DNA of 64,000 nt from an uncultured archaeon (GTDB lineage Archaea; Thermoplasmatota; Thermoplasmata; Thermoplasmatales; Thermoplasmataceae), in NCBI GenBank assembly GCA_000965745.1, contig CP009479.1, positions 1,560,457 through 1,624,456 of the forward strand, in the 5' to 3' direction. Both the position numbers and the translations under genes were made by a program. The notes under the pieces are model-generated. The model was not told the origin of the DNA and searched no databases. It saw only the letters and a list, made by a program, of their open reading frames with translations. This document shows, piece after piece, positions 42,630 to 52,467 of the stretch. Position 1 is the stretch's first letter. Every line of letters starts with the position of its first letter.

Positions 42630-43466
42630 TCATCGTTTGTAGAAAATCATCTCTTTGTGATCAATGTCGTATGAAACGATGTATCTCTTCAGGAAGTCAT
42701 GACCTATCAAACCATCATGTATTATGTCCTGAAAGATCACTTTTGGTTTTTCCTGCATTAAATCTGGGTACCCATCTAGTGCAATTGCTCCCTTCATCTC
42801 CGCAAGAAATCGCTCGTAATCATGTCCTGTTTCGTCTGTTCCCTTGAATGATTCAACATTCGGGTCATCGTGGGTTACTCCCAATTCAGCCATTAGCTTT
42901 GAGTTGAGTATTAGCAGATCTGATCCGGTGTCAACTTCAAATTTTCCCAGTCTTCCGCTTGGGAGCTTTATTTTGACATATAATGAAACTGAGGGTCCAT
43001 TGTATTCAATTTCAACTGGAACTCTAGTTCCATGATCAAATTGACTTTCTCTGGCAGTGGTATCGGTAATTTCGAGAAAAGGACCAGAATAGTTCATTGT
43101 TAAGACACTTCCTTTGAAAAATCCTATGGAAAGGATACCCTTAATTTCTTCCAGAACAGGGGGAAAACTTGAGGTGTCAAATATACCAACTTCAAGGTTT
43201 TCTCTCACTAAGTTACCTGCCTCAATGGATGGTACCTTAACCAGTGGTAATTCCAGTTCTTGGCCAGACATCCTCTTCCCAATCATTGTTCCAACTTTTT
43301 TCAGGGATAGTTCTTCCACGAAATCTCTGGACAGAACCGTTGGACCTATTCCAGTGTCCATCAGAAATTTGACCTCATTTCCGTTGACTTTAACGGGGAT
43401 TTGCATTATGTGGTTGCCAATTATCGAAAAGGGTATTTTTTCCATATGTGAGAAATATACGCTCAT
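42630..43466 (-). CDS. two-lobed retropepsin-like aspartic protease
   Basis: A 278-residue protein with two DTG active-site motifs: FLMDTGIGPTVLS near residue 37 and FEVDTGSDLLILN near residue 179. Each lobe ends in a hydrophobic-Gly segment (KGILSIGFF; HDGLIGHDFL). This matches a tandem fusion of retropepsin/DDI-type aspartyl protease domains, forming an internal dimer as pepsins do. No signal peptide or membrane helix is seen, so it is probably cytosolic. The two lobes have only limited similarity. Host range suggests a rare occurrence in archaea. Confidence 0.8.
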   Translation of the reverse strand: MSVYFSHMEKIPFSIIGNHIMQIPVKVNGNEVKFLMDTGIGPTVLSRDFVEELSLKKVGTMIGKRMSGQELELPLVKVPSIEAGNLVRENLEVGIFDTSSFPPVLEEIKGILSIGFFKGSVLTMNYSGPFLEITDTTARESQFDHGTRVPVEIEYNGPSVSLYVKIKLPSGRLGKFEVDTGSDLLILNSKLMAELGVTHDDPNVESFKGTDETGHDYERFLAEMKGAIALDGYPDLMQEKPKVIFQDIIHDGLIGHDFLKRYIVSYDIDHKEMIFYKR

Positions 43467-43681
43467 ATTATACTTATATTGGCACTCCTGGAGGCTGGTG
43501 CTATATGACTATGTTTTTTGATCTGAAGTTCTGTTACCAGAATTTCTCAGAACCTTGAATTTTCAAAAAAATTTTAGAATGAATTAGGCAAATTCTTAAA
43601 CAAAACTGTGGGCTCAGCTAAACCACTACCAATCCTGGCTTATTATCTTGATAATGGGGATGGGTTTAGAGTCAAACCATC
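43467..43681. other. spacer, no feature seen
   Basis: Contains the AT-rich upstream region of the protease gene and the 3' flank of the PIN toxin. No recognised gene. Confidence 0.4.
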
Positions 43682-44098
43682 TCATTTTGTAATAGGTATC
43701 CTTTTGATTTCCTTTATGCCTTCAAAATCCGGATCATCTGTTATAATTTCAGATATATTCCGCTCAATTGCACAGGATAAGTGAATTGAATCTCGTGGAT
43801 TAAGATTGTATTTTTCACGGATAACCTGGCTTCTTCTAATTATCTCATCGTCAACCGATATAAATCTTAGGAAGGGAAAATTCAGGAACTTCTTGCCGAC
43901 TTCAATAGCATCTGTTTTTCCCAGGGTTAGTTCAACAACATAGGAGACCTCGTCCCAAGTTAAGGTCGAGGCATATGCCTGTATATCTTTTCCCTCTATT
44001 TTGGAGAGAATTTCTCTTGCTGTTTCAGATTCTTTCAGTTCATTGTAAAGAACAGGGTATAAGAAAACGTTAGAATCAATGTAAAATGTTCCTTTCAT
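43682..44098 (-). CDS. PIN domain toxin separated from its antitoxin by an IS
   Basis: A 138-residue PIN-fold nuclease: GTFYIDSNVFLYPV with the first acidic site, TLTWDEVSYVV, NPRDSIHLSCAI and IITDDPDF with the other acidic residues. CAGAGGAACA precedes the ATG. Its antitoxin gene lay directly upstream but is now split off by the IS256-type element at 44130-45360. Confidence 0.87.
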   Translation of the reverse strand: MKGTFYIDSNVFLYPVLYNELKESETAREILSKIEGKDIQAYASTLTWDEVSYVVELTLGKTDAIEVGKKFLNFPFLRFISVDDEIIRRSQVIREKYNLNPRDSIHLSCAIERNISEIITDDPDFEGIKEIKRIPITK

Positions 44099-44129
44099 AT
44101 TGTTCCTCTGTTATTTGGTCATGTGCACC

Positions 44130-45360
44130 AAGTGCTGTAAATTAAAGAGGGACTCCCCCACCGTGCAACTCCTCCATTCTCAAATACTTTCGCCCAGTGA
44201 TCCACTCCTCATTCACGTCCATCAACACCGCTCCTGCCAACCTGATCAACGCTTTCTCAGATGGAAACGCACCCACTTTCTTTGTACGACGCTTGATCTC
44301 GTAATTGAGACGCTCCATCATGTTTGTTGTTCTTATCCTGCGCCAGTGCTGCTGTGGACAGGACTGATAGTTGTACAGTGAATCCGACCATCGCTCGTAC
44401 ATCTCAGCAGCCCTGTCCATTCCATGATCCATCAATGCCTGCTGTGCCAGAGGCATGAGTGAAGGATTCTCAAGTGATTCCTTCACTATGAGTGATACTG
44501 ACCCCCATCTTTTCTTTGGAATCTTCTTCATCAGGTTCCTGATGAAATGCACATGGCAGAACTGCCATGATGCACCCGGAAAAGATCGGAGTACAGCCTC
44601 CCTGATTCCCTTATGGCCATCTGATATCACCAGCTCTAAGCCTCTCAGACCGCGATCCTTAAGATCATCGAAGAATGATTCGTAGTCGATTTCTGTCTCA
44701 GAGTCATAAAGCCTTGCTCCCAGGATTTCCCTGTATCCATCCTCTCTCACGCCAGCAGCAATGTACAGCGCCATGCTTTTGTACCTTGAATCCTGGCGTA
44801 CCTTGATGTATGTGGCATCCACATACATGTACCTGATCTCCTTTTCTATGGGACGCTCAAGGAATTCCTTCACCTTTTGATCCAGATCGGAGGAGAGTGA
44901 TGAGACATAGGACGGGGATACTTTTCGTATCCCAAGGGTCTCAACAATGCTCTTCACTCTCCTTGTTGAGACACCCTGTATGTACGATTCCAGGATTGCT
45001 GATTCAACTGCTCTCTCGACTCTGCTGTACCGGTTAAATACCTGAGTTTCGAATGGAAACTCACGTATCTGGGGCTTCTCCAGAGTGAGATCGCCGTCCG
45101 ATGTCTTCAGTGATCTCTTCCTCTTGCCATTCCTGTGTGCTTTCCTCTGATCAGATCTCTCGTACCATTTCGCCCTGATCTGATCCATAGCTTCCCTGTC
45201 CATGACTTCGTTCAGAAACCATTCGATCAGCTGTTTCTTCCCTTCCTGATTGTCATTCAGGAAATTGCTTATTAATTCCTCTACCATGTTCAACTGGTCC
45301 TGCATCTTTTGGTCCTCCTAATTCCAAATTTTGCGGGACCTCTTTAAAATTACATCACTT
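44130..45360 (-). mobile_element. IS256 family insertion sequence
   Basis: A 1.23-kb element with one transposase gene. The two ends carry inverted repeats reading inward AAGTGCTGTAAATTAAAGAGG and AAGTGATGTAATTTTAAAGAGG. Flanking bases TGTGCACC and TATGCACA are a near-match 8-base target duplication, expected for this family. It inserted in the last codons of the AbrB antitoxin gene. Confidence 0.82.
44142..45305 (-). CDS. IS256 family DDE transposase
   Basis: A 387-residue mutator-type transposase: MYVDATYIKVR holds the first Asp, VISDGHKGIREAV the second, WQFCHVHFIRN is the conserved C/H segment, and TNMMERLNYEIKRRTK carries the Glu. Complete in length and motifs, therefore probably functional. 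AGGAGG lies about ten bases before the ATG. Confidence 0.93.
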   Translation of the reverse strand: MQDQLNMVEELISNFLNDNQEGKKQLIEWFLNEVMDREAMDQIRAKWYERSDQRKAHRNGKRKRSLKTSDGDLTLEKPQIREFPFETQVFNRYSRVERAVESAILESYIQGVSTRRVKSIVETLGIRKVSPSYVSSLSSDLDQKVKEFLERPIEKEIRYMYVDATYIKVRQDSRYKSMALYIAAGVREDGYREILGARLYDSETEIDYESFFDDLKDRGLRGLELVISDGHKGIREAVLRSFPGASWQFCHVHFIRNLMKKIPKKRWGSVSLIVKESLENPSLMPLAQQALMDHGMDRAAEMYERWSDSLYNYQSCPQQHWRRIRTTNMMERLNYEIKRRTKKVGAFPSEKALIRLAGAVLMDVNEEWITGRKYLRMEELHGGGVPL

Positions 45361-45594
45361 TATGCACACGATCTGTTATTTTCTTTATATCAATTCTTTT
45401 GGTGAGCTTCTTTGAATAAGTTGTGCAATAATAGTCCACATATGATACGGATTCTGGCTTGATTTTCTTTATTATAACTGAATCATCAATAACATCAACG
45501 ATAACCTCAGAGTATTCCTTGATCCCGATCTTATCTCTGATATCTTTTGGTACGACTACCTGGCCCTTAGGTCCAACAGTGGTCTTCTTTCCAT
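45350..45594 (-). pseudogene. AbrB/SpoVT-type antitoxin, frameshifted and cut by IS256
   Basis: The body reads GPKGQVVVPKDIRDKIGIK, then SEVIVDVIDDSVIIKKI, a classic AbrB swapped-hairpin domain. From the ATG at 45594 the frame ends after 13 codons. One missing A (GGAAAGAAG in place of an expected GGAAAAGAAG) would restore MEKKTTVGPKG. The 3' end was removed by the IS, so its stop TAA is now supplied by the IS end. The original end (VHMTK then stop) survives at 44111-44129. TATATATAAAAG upstream is its promoter. Confidence 0.8.
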
Positions 45595-46065
45595 ATAATA
45601 GTTATATGTATAACTTTTATATATACACCGTTTATTCGAAAAAGTCACTCATTATCAATCTCTGAAATGACCCTCAACAAATCATGTCTAAGAACAATTG
45701 ATGACTAAGCCTTTATTTTATGGATTTGGGCAAGATTTCTGCAACCGATACTGCTGTTGAAATAACTATGAAAACACTGGTAAATCCTCTATTATTCTTC
45801 ATCCTGGCACAGCCCGTTCCCGGCACTTAATGATGCACTCATCTGTATTATTCCATTAGCAATTGAAAAATGTTTTCATGAACCTTGTGGGTGAATTTTC
45901 AGCTGCAGTCGGGAGATGTATACTAGTTATATCGGGCTTTGAACAACATGTTAAGAGGCCCCGGTGCACAATCCGGATCGTATAATAATGAGCAACCCGT
46001 ATGGATACGCAGGGACGGGATGGATTTTGTCTTTCACGACAGGCCTGCCCCGGAGGTTTTGTAAT
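45595..46065. other. gap between antitoxin remnant and OsmC gene
   Basis: Holds the divergent promoters at both ends. No frame with a protein signature was seen in the middle 300 bases. Confidence 0.4.
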
Positions 46066-46506
46066 ATGGCAATTGAAAGAAGATCGAGAGTGGTTTGGGA
46101 AGGAGACCTGCTCAAGGGAAATGGAAACATTGAGTTCCAGTCAAGCGGGTTGCACAGCACGCCTGTCACATGGGCATCAAGAACTGAGGATCCGAACGGA
46201 AAGACCAGTCCAGAGGAGCTCATGGCCGCAGCACACGCAGCATGTTTCTCCATGGCACTCTCAGCTACGCTTGCACGGTCAAAGCATCCGCCAAAAAGCC
46301 TTGATGTAAGTGCAAAATGCACCCTAGACAAGAAGGATGAGGGCTTCAGGATAACAGACATGCACCTCACTCCTCTTGTTGGCGAAGTTGATGGTATGTC
46401 AGAGGATGAATTCATAAAGGCAGCCAATGAAGCAAAGGAAGGTTGCCCAGTGTCCAATGCATTGAAGAATAATGTGAATATCCACCTTGACGCCCGGCTG
46501 AAGTAA
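46066..46506 (+). CDS. OsmC/Ohr family peroxiredoxin-like protein
   Basis: A 146-residue protein of the OsmC group, which reduces organic hydroperoxides through two Cys residues. Landmarks are VVWEGDLLKGNG, SPEELMAAAHAACFSMALSA with the first Cys, and KEGCPVSNAL with the second. The frame opens at 45964, but GGAGG before the ATG at 46066 and the family N-terminus set the start. Confidence 0.9.
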   Translation: MAIERRSRVVWEGDLLKGNGNIEFQSSGLHSTPVTWASRTEDPNGKTSPEELMAAAHAACFSMALSATLARSKHPPKSLDVSAKCTLDKKDEGFRITDMHLTPLVGEVDGMSEDEFIKAANEAKEGCPVSNALKNNVNIHLDARLK

Positions 46507-46535
46507 AACAGCCTTTGAATACATCACTGTTCAGA

Positions 46536-46979
46536 TCACGGCTGTGAGTTCCTGTACCTCTGTGGCTCCCCCTTCCTGCCCATTGCAGTGAGAATAACTG
46601 TGTGCAGGAGAGCAACAACGGAAAAAACGAACGGAATTCCTGCAAGCAGACCCGTGAAGTTGAGGTAATACATGCCGCCAGCCTTCTGCTGGCTTAACGG
46701 GAACAATACGGCGATAAGGACCCATGATACAGCAACAAGAATGCCAAGGGATAAAATCCTGGCATTTTTCCATTTTTCTGTAATTCCTAACAGTCCATAT
46801 GAAAAGAGAAATCCTGCACCAACTGAAAGTCCAGTAACAAGGGCACCAAGAACTCCATAGTGTGAAGCGTAAGTTGATGCTGCATACGCAAATAGAACAG
46901 CAACCCCCAGGACAGGAAACATTGAAGCCAGGAAAATTCGAGCCTGTTTCCTGGTAATTTTCTGGGTGTACACATACAT
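46536..46979 (-). CDS. membrane protein with four helices (147 aa)
   Basis: Four hydrophobic helices with short loops (FLASMFPVLGVAVLFAYAAS, GALVTGLSVGAGFLFSYGLL, ILVAVSWVLIAVLFPL, LLAGIPFVFSVVALLHTVIL) and a basic tail. TTTAAATAA about 26 bases upstream supports the ATG at 46979 as a leaderless start over the ORF beginning at 47099. No family is recognised. Confidence 0.55.
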   Translation of the reverse strand: MYVYTQKITRKQARIFLASMFPVLGVAVLFAYAASTYASHYGVLGALVTGLSVGAGFLFSYGLLGITEKWKNARILSLGILVAVSWVLIAVLFPLSQQKAGGMYYLNFTGLLAGIPFVFSVVALLHTVILTAMGRKGEPQRYRNSQP

Positions 46980-47669
46980 GCAACAGCTGTTATTATTTAA
47001 ATTGAGGCGTGGCGGTTCCCAGAGATGATTTTCTAAAAGTCTCACAGAAAAAGGGGCCTGTAACCACGGGGTATCAGGCTGATACAATTCAGAAATCACT
47101 GTTCGTTCAGTTTGGCGATCCGGCTTCCCTTGACCCAGCCGCCTCTGATGTATTCATAATCCTGCCAGTGATCGCTGTAGGAACAGTTGGCAAACCGGGA
47201 CTCTGTCTTTTCTCTTCTGATTAATATGTGAATATCTCCCTTTTCAACCTCATCCTCATCGCCTTGGTGTGGAAGAAATGGAGTTCCAGGGTCCTGTCAT
47301 CCTCTTCCGAAGCCTCTGACTACATCTGCCCCTTTGTTGGCAACATCACCGACAATTTCTCCGGATTATTCTGCTATGCCTTCCTTTTTCTTCTTATCTT
47401 TCCCTTCTTCCATGCATTTTCCCCTTTAACACATTTGTAAGCACTCTTGCATCCTTTACCCATAGCATCCCACAAGTGGGACCTGATAATCAGCACCCTA
47501 TTGCGATACAATCCAGTTTCAGTCTGACTACTCTGGATTTGTTCCGTTAAATCTTCCAAATCATTTCAGGTCAGAATCAGGATCGTCAAGTGTCCATCAT
47601 CACTGTCAGGTTCAAACCCGGACTGTTGATCCTGTCTGGGCGGAGGATTGGATCGCCACACCAAAACAC
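46980..47669. other. 690-base region of decayed sequence
   Basis: Short fragments occur on both strands (for example DHWQDYEYIRGGWVKGSRIA on the minus strand near 47110-47200 and GKGCKSAYKCVKGENAWKKG near 47390-47450), none with a start, promoter or recognisable family. It looks like the remains of one or more mobile or secreted-protein genes. Confidence 0.4.
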
Positions 47670-48929
47670 TCATGTGGCTTCATTTGCTGGCCGCTCCTTG
47701 TGTACTCTCCCATCTAGCTTCCACAGGCTTCTCATCGATGCAAAAACAAACGTGAAAAGAACCATAAGAATCCCCGAGATTATGAAGTCAACCATTATGC
47801 CATAAAGAGCTATAACTGCTGCTCCGGCTGCAATTGCAACCGGGCTGATTGAGGAAAGGGCACCGTCAATCGCAAAGTAACGGCCCCTCATATTGGGCGG
47901 AACAATGTTGTGTGCAGTAGTAAGCCAGACGTTCACAGATATGCCGAAACATAGCCCAACGATGAAAGTGAAAAGAATAGCTGTATAAATTCCGGGGACT
48001 ATGCCCATCGCGAGAATGCACAACCCTGGTATTCCTCCAAATAGAACCACGTTTATTTTGCCTGAATATTTCAGAAGGTTCAGCCTTCCGCCAATGAGCG
48101 AACCACTCACATCTCCTGCAGCCAGTGCAGACAATATAAGACCATAAACCAGGGATGTAGCATTGATCCCAACTGCAACGTAAATCACGTAATAGGTTAT
48201 GATCATGTCCATGAAGAAGTTGAAGAAAGTGGCCGAAACTGTTAGCAGGAAAAAGCCTTTTCTTGCTACCAGCCATCTGAACCCTTCCTTGAGGTCTTCC
48301 AGCATGGAGGGTTTCTTTTCCTGTCCGGATGGGTGTGTAGCTGTTTTACTTTTCAAGAATGGCAGCAGGATGAAGGCAGCAAACAGTGCAGAGGCAAGAT
48401 ACGCCCCGGCGCTGAAAAGGAACCCAGATAGAACCCCGAGGGCTACTATCAATCCTCCGGCAAGCGCATTTGAAATTGATTCCAGGCTGCTTCTGAGGGC
48501 CCGATAAATGCCGTTGGATTTTGCAATCGTGCCACTTGTTACAACATCGGGCAAGGCAGAAAGTCCCGCCGACCTCGTGATCTCCCTGCTTGCTCCCCAT
48601 ACGACTGCCAGCATGAGCACCGCTGCCATGTCAAAGGAAAAAAAGAGCACGTTGAATGACAAAATCAAGAAGACTGCAAAACCTGCCACTCCGGAAACTG
48701 CAAGAAGCATGCCCTTGTTTAGGCGATCCACCAATGTGCCAACCGGAAGTGAAACAAGAAGTGCAGCAAGCGTCTCCAATATTGCAACAAGGCCAACTGC
48801 AACTGCAGATCCTGTGAAGGAAAAAACATACCATGTAAGGCATACCTGGGCTACACTGAAAGCGGAAATGAACGTGGAACTCTGCCCAAGGAGCCCAAGA
48901 AACTGGGTATTATGCTTTGACTCATTCAT
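47670..48929 (-). CDS. MFS transporter (12 helices, drug-efflux-like)
   Basis: A 419-residue transporter with about twelve helices in two halves linked by a charged loop (KSKTATHPSGQEKKPSMLED). Motif A is present as GTLVDRLNKG. A late NIVPPNMRGRYFAIDG resembles macrolide-efflux and MefE-like MFS proteins. No regulator is adjacent. Substrate unknown. Confidence 0.87.
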   Translation of the reverse strand: MNESKHNTQFLGLLGQSSTFISAFSVAQVCLTWYVFSFTGSAVAVGLVAILETLAALLVSLPVGTLVDRLNKGMLLAVSGVAGFAVFLILSFNVLFFSFDMAAVLMLAVVWGASREITRSAGLSALPDVVTSGTIAKSNGIYRALRSSLESISNALAGGLIVALGVLSGFLFSAGAYLASALFAAFILLPFLKSKTATHPSGQEKKPSMLEDLKEGFRWLVARKGFFLLTVSATFFNFFMDMIITYYVIYVAVGINATSLVYGLILSALAAGDVSGSLIGGRLNLLKYSGKINVVLFGGIPGLCILAMGIVPGIYTAILFTFIVGLCFGISVNVWLTTAHNIVPPNMRGRYFAIDGALSSISPVAIAAGAAVIALYGIMVDFIISGILMVLFTFVFASMRSLWKLDGRVHKERPANEAT

Positions 48930-49090
48930 AAAAACTTCACTTGAATTTTATTACAGGGCATTTTTGAGGGATTCTTGTAGGTATTTGTAAGGCTAAGATC
49001 CTGATGTCATCCAATGAACTGCCCAGACCCTGCTAAGGTGTCGGAGTATTTAACTGCTGCACATCCAGGCTGCAAGGTGACCGCTACACA

Positions 49091-49381
49091 ATGAACCTTC
49101 CAGGCGCAACAACTACCAATTACGCATCCTTTATAACTGAAGCCCCTACTTTCAATAACGTTAAATCAAATCCCAAAATTCAGCTCCGTTTCTTTCACGA
49201 ACATTCAGATGGAATATGATAACAGTGGAACTATTTACAGTGTTATGGGTTCAACTCCATTGGGCTCAGCAGAATGGGTTCAGTTCAAAATGATGCAGGA
49301 CGGCAATGATTTGAATATACAGAACTCATTCACAAGCTCTGCCTCTTCAACTAAAGAAACTTGGTTAAACAGCGATTATTA
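49091..49381 (+). pseudogene. frameshifted remnant of an exported-protein gene
   Basis: Two open stretches join into one protein if a single frameshift near 49165-49180 is allowed: MNLPGATTTNYASFITEAPT, then SVSFTNIQMEYDNSGTIYSV and a Ser/Thr-rich end (QNSFTSSASSTKETWLNSDY). Composition resembles the extracellular beta-rich proteins of this genome. No signal peptide survives. Confidence 0.35.
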
Positions 49382-49513
49382 AGCCCAATTTAAAATCAGA
49401 TCGTAATTAACTGACGGTCTGAAATTTTTCTTTTTATATCTCTGATTGTGATATCTCTGATCGCAAAATCAATCTACTTCTATTGTTTAATAAGTATGCT
49501 GGTGAAGAAGAGC

Positions 49514-49780
49514 ATGGAGCACAAGATATTTTTGGGAATCGTTTACGCGTCGATTGTGGTTGGTGTAGGGCTTATTCTGTACGGACTTTTCTTGTTCCAG
49601 AGTTCTATATTACTTACGTTACCCGGGATGGGAATTCCGGCACATCCGGCAGGTCCCAATATATACCTGTATCCACTTGATGTAATTGGTATAGCTCTGA
49701 CTGTAGTGGGAACAATTGTTTTAGTTCTTGGCATATTCCATCTTATCCGTGGTCAGAAACGCCCCTCTCCCCAATATTAA
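49514..49780 (+). CDS. small membrane protein (88 aa)
   Basis: Two hydrophobic helices (FLGIVYASIVVGVGLILYGLFL and VIGIALTVVGTIVLVLGIFHLI) flank a Pro/Gly-rich loop PGMGIPAHPAGPNIYLYP. Alternative starts are an ATG at 49496 and a GTG at 49448. TTTAATAAG about 25 bases upstream favours the ATG at 49514. Function unknown. Confidence 0.55.
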   Translation: MEHKIFLGIVYASIVVGVGLILYGLFLFQSSILLTLPGMGIPAHPAGPNIYLYPLDVIGIALTVVGTIVLVLGIFHLIRGQKRPSPQY

Positions 49781-49783
49781 GAA

Positions 49784-49810
49784 GGGCGACCACCCGTTAA
49801 GATGATCGCC
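49784..49810 (+). terminator. candidate transcription terminator stem
   Basis: GGGCGA pairs with TCGCCC around a 15-base loop, just past the stop of the small membrane protein, followed by AT-rich sequence without a strong T-run. Confidence 0.35.
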
Positions 49811-50099
49811 CCTCTAAATAATTAGTTTGCACAAACAAAACAAACAGGAATGTGGATTTGTGTATACTGCATATACAAATCCATTTATTTCAGCCCGATA
49901 CGCATGATTGCCTCCAATATCTCTTCATTGCCTCGCTGTCAAGTTGGTACTCGAGTTCCTTGACCGCAAGCAGGCCCCTCTTTATCAGCTTCTGGTACTT
50001 GTCCATTGCATCTTGAAGGAGTTCCTGGATCTTGATCTCCGAAATTTTCAGCCCCTTCCTTACACCATCGTAAAATACCTTTCCCGCGTTGCTCATGCA

Positions 50100-50245
50100 A
50101 CACAATCCGGTTTGAGCACGTGACCTCCTCTCCCAGCTTTCGCAGGGAACCTCCTGTTCCAACGGTTGGAGGAATCTCCACAGGCTTGAATCCCCTCGGT
50201 CCCATGCTAATCCACCTGACTTTACGGACGCAGGCACGCATGGAG
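50100..50245 (-). mobile_element. IS605 right-end remnant with TnpB tail
   Basis: On the minus strand the sequence encodes GFKPVEIPPTVGTGG...LRKLGEE, the C-terminal tail of a TnpB of the same subfamily as the remnant at 9.2 kb. It contains the right-end pattern GGGAGAGGAGGTCACG. No TnpB core or TnpA remains nearby. Overlapping frames from 49890 to 50241 are not genes. Confidence 0.6.
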
Positions 50246-50252
50246 CAATATG

Positions 50253-50438
50253 CTATCTGACCACTTTCACGGCCTTCAGACGTTCCCTTTGGTTCTTCCA
50301 GATCATGTTTATATATCTCTCTGGGCCATGCATGGGATGTTCCACACCATAGCTTGATGTAGGCTTCAACTTCTGCCCGATGATTTGCTCGAGCGTTCCA
50401 CCATTTATCTTCAACCCCGGGGCTTCGATCTGTGACAT
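50253..50438 (-). CDS. small hypothetical ORF (61 aa)
   Basis: An ATG-started frame reading MSQIEAPGLKINGGTLEQII, then YGVEHPMHGPERYINMIWKN and a Lys/Arg-rich end. No family recognised. It abuts the IS605 remnant and may be part of a decayed element. Confidence 0.35.
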   Translation of the reverse strand: MSQIEAPGLKINGGTLEQIIGQKLKPTSSYGVEHPMHGPERYINMIWKNQRERLKAVKVVR

Positions 50439-50523
50439 ATAAAATCCGGGTATGTGTGGAAACTTTTCCCGGGATATTACAGAGGATTAAGTTTATCGTC
50501 TAAGATAAATTCTATAGCGGATC

Positions 50524-52467
50524 ATGAAAATTTACAACGCCGATTCAATTATGAAGAACGTGATCAGCGACGGTTTTAACTGTGACAAGGAGGATTTAAA
50601 CCTGATTATGAGCAGCAAGGAAGAGTTTGTCACTGTTCTTGAGAGTATCATTCAGGACCCTGTGGAGCTTTTGGAAGAGAGAAGTGAGGAAATCAGCGAA
50701 TCAGTATCAATTGCAGCTCTTCTTTCCGGCGCGCTGATGAAAAATAGGAATGTTTCCCCAATAACAGAGTTCATAGACATGTATTACGACTTACTCGAGC
50801 CTGCAGAAGAGTATCTCTCCTCTATAATAGCAGATGTAGCAGGCACTGATTACGAATGCCTGGTAGAAAAACTGGAAGCGGGGGAAGGGTCAGAACACCT
50901 CAAAATGGAGTGCCTGGATGCCCTCTCAATAATTGGGCTCAAGCATCCAAGTACTAGAGCAGCGATCATATCGTATCTTGGAGATCTGCTCTCCGGCGGA
51001 ACTCTAAACCCACATTTGAACGGGTTCGTTGTTATAGCTCTGGAGAGTCTTGTTGCAAAGGAGAAGAAGAACGCCGTCATGGAAGCTTATATTAAAGGCA
51101 CTGTGGACGAACAGATCATAAAGAAGGATGAATTTATAGAACTCATCAAAGAGGAAACACTGGAAGATAATTATCATAGACTTTACTATAATCCGGAAGA
51201 GATACTTTCAGAGAAAGGCATTCAATCTCTTATAAAACGGGAGAGTGGATATGATGATGAATCGTTGAGGGAATTAATCGCTGAGGAGTTGTGGGGTTCA
51301 TACCTTAATGCGGGTAGGAATGATCCTTGTCCATGCGGGAGTGATAAGAAATTCAAGAAATGCTGCCTTCCCTATGTCAGGTCTTTTAAAAACTCAGAAA
51401 CAGCGGTGGACACACTTCGCTATCTTATAGATCAGGAAATCGAGGATCGCCTTGAAAACGCGAACCTTGAGAAGGAATTGGATGCATCATACCGAAACAT
51501 TTCAAACTCAGATAGCGCAGACAGGGACTTCTTGCTGGATTATGCTGTTCATGACCTGGACAGAGAAGGGAATGGGTCCATGTTAAACGAATTTTCAGAG
51601 AAAGAATCTATCAAGTTAGAGCCTGATGAAACTGAACTTATCAAATCCTGGGCAGGTGAATCTTATTCGCTTCTGCGTGTAAAGGGCATTAGGAGAGGTC
51701 TTGGTGTTGTTGCTGAAGATCTGTTCTTTGGAGGGGGGAAGGAAGAATTTATTGTCAGCCCATCAATTTCTGTGAGGGTATCCAATCAGAAATTCATTTT
51801 TTTTAGACCGTACCATGTAAGAGGGATAATTCTGGTGTCCGGGCCGCTTCTTCGCCTTTCCGATATTCCGGCGAAAAGTTTGATCAAAGCCATACTTGAA
51901 TTGTACAAGGGAAACGCTCCGGATGATAATGCGATTGAAAAGGTCATTAATGGTAATTTCCAAGGCGGCAAAGATTTCAGGGATTTCATGAAGAAGAGGT
52001 CACTGGAGGTAATGGATTCAGCGTTCGAAATTCATGATATGGTAAAAAGGACTGTACATGTAACAGCAGAGGGGGATGAGTTGTCCCCGACCAGATCCAT
52101 TGTTTATGTCAGGGACCCGGAAAGTGCAGTAAAAACCTTACTGTCTGATGATGATTTTGATCACTCGCTTGAACATAACGAAGATAAAGATATGCTTGTA
52201 TGGTTTGGTTCGGATCTTCAGGCTGATATTGAACCTGATGATGCTTCTGGAAGCGATGGCGCCATCAGGGAAGTGATTGAGGATAGTGCCCAGGATAAGG
52301 ATGGAGAATCCAGGGGCATAAGGGGAACAATCTTCCTGATGAACAATGCAATGGGTATTGAATGCATGTCCAAGAGAAGACACGATGCCCTGATACAACG
52401 GATAAAGAATCTGTTAGGGGATAATATTGATGAGGTAAAGGACCTCAATATAAACCCTTTCGGATAA
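50524..52467 (+). CDS. large SEC-C motif protein (647 aa)
   Basis: A long cytosolic protein with an alpha-helical N-terminal region (residues 1-260, HEAT-like, similar to DUF1186/YecA-type proteins). A perfect SEC-C zinc motif, [17 protein letters not shown], follows at about residues 263-279. Next comes a 370-residue uncharacterised part with several acidic stretches. SEC-C motifs bind zinc and often mediate contact with ribosomes or SecB/nucleic-acid partners. A TTTATC...GATAAA dyad (50492-50509) and AGATAAATT box precede the ATG. The long C-terminal part matches nothing I recognise. Confidence 0.78.
   Translation: MKIYNADSIMKNVISDGFNCDKEDLNLIMSSKEEFVTVLESIIQDPVELLEERSEEISESVSIAALLSGALMKNRNVSPITEFIDMYYDLLEPAEEYLSSIIADVAGTDYECLVEKLEAGEGSEHLKMECLDALSIIGLKHPSTRAAIISYLGDLLSGGTLNPHLNGFVVIALESLVAKEKKNAVMEAYIKGTVDEQIIKKDEFIELIKEETLEDNYHRLYYNPEEILSEKGIQSLIKRESGYDDESLRELIAEELWGSYLNAGRNDPCPCGSDKKFKKCCLPYVRSFKNSETAVDTLRYLIDQEIEDRLENANLEKELDASYRNISNSDSADRDFLLDYAVHDLDREGNGSMLNEFSEKESIKLEPDETELIKSWAGESYSLLRVKGIRRGLGVVAEDLFFGGGKEEFIVSPSISVRVSNQKFIFFRPYHVRGIILVSGPLLRLSDIPAKSLIKAILELYKGNAPDDNAIEKVINGNFQGGKDFRDFMKKRSLEVMDSAFEIHDMVKRTVHVTAEGDELSPTRSIVYVRDPESAVKTLLSDDDFDHSLEHNEDKDMLVWFGSDLQADIEPDDASGSDGAIREVIEDSAQDKDGESRGIRGTIFLMNNAMGIECMSKRRHDALIQRIKNLLGDNIDEVKDLNINPFG

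Noticed and set aside
49890-50241. Two long overlapping minus-strand frames
   Set aside because: They run through the IS605 right-end remnant; only the TnpB tail is recognisable.
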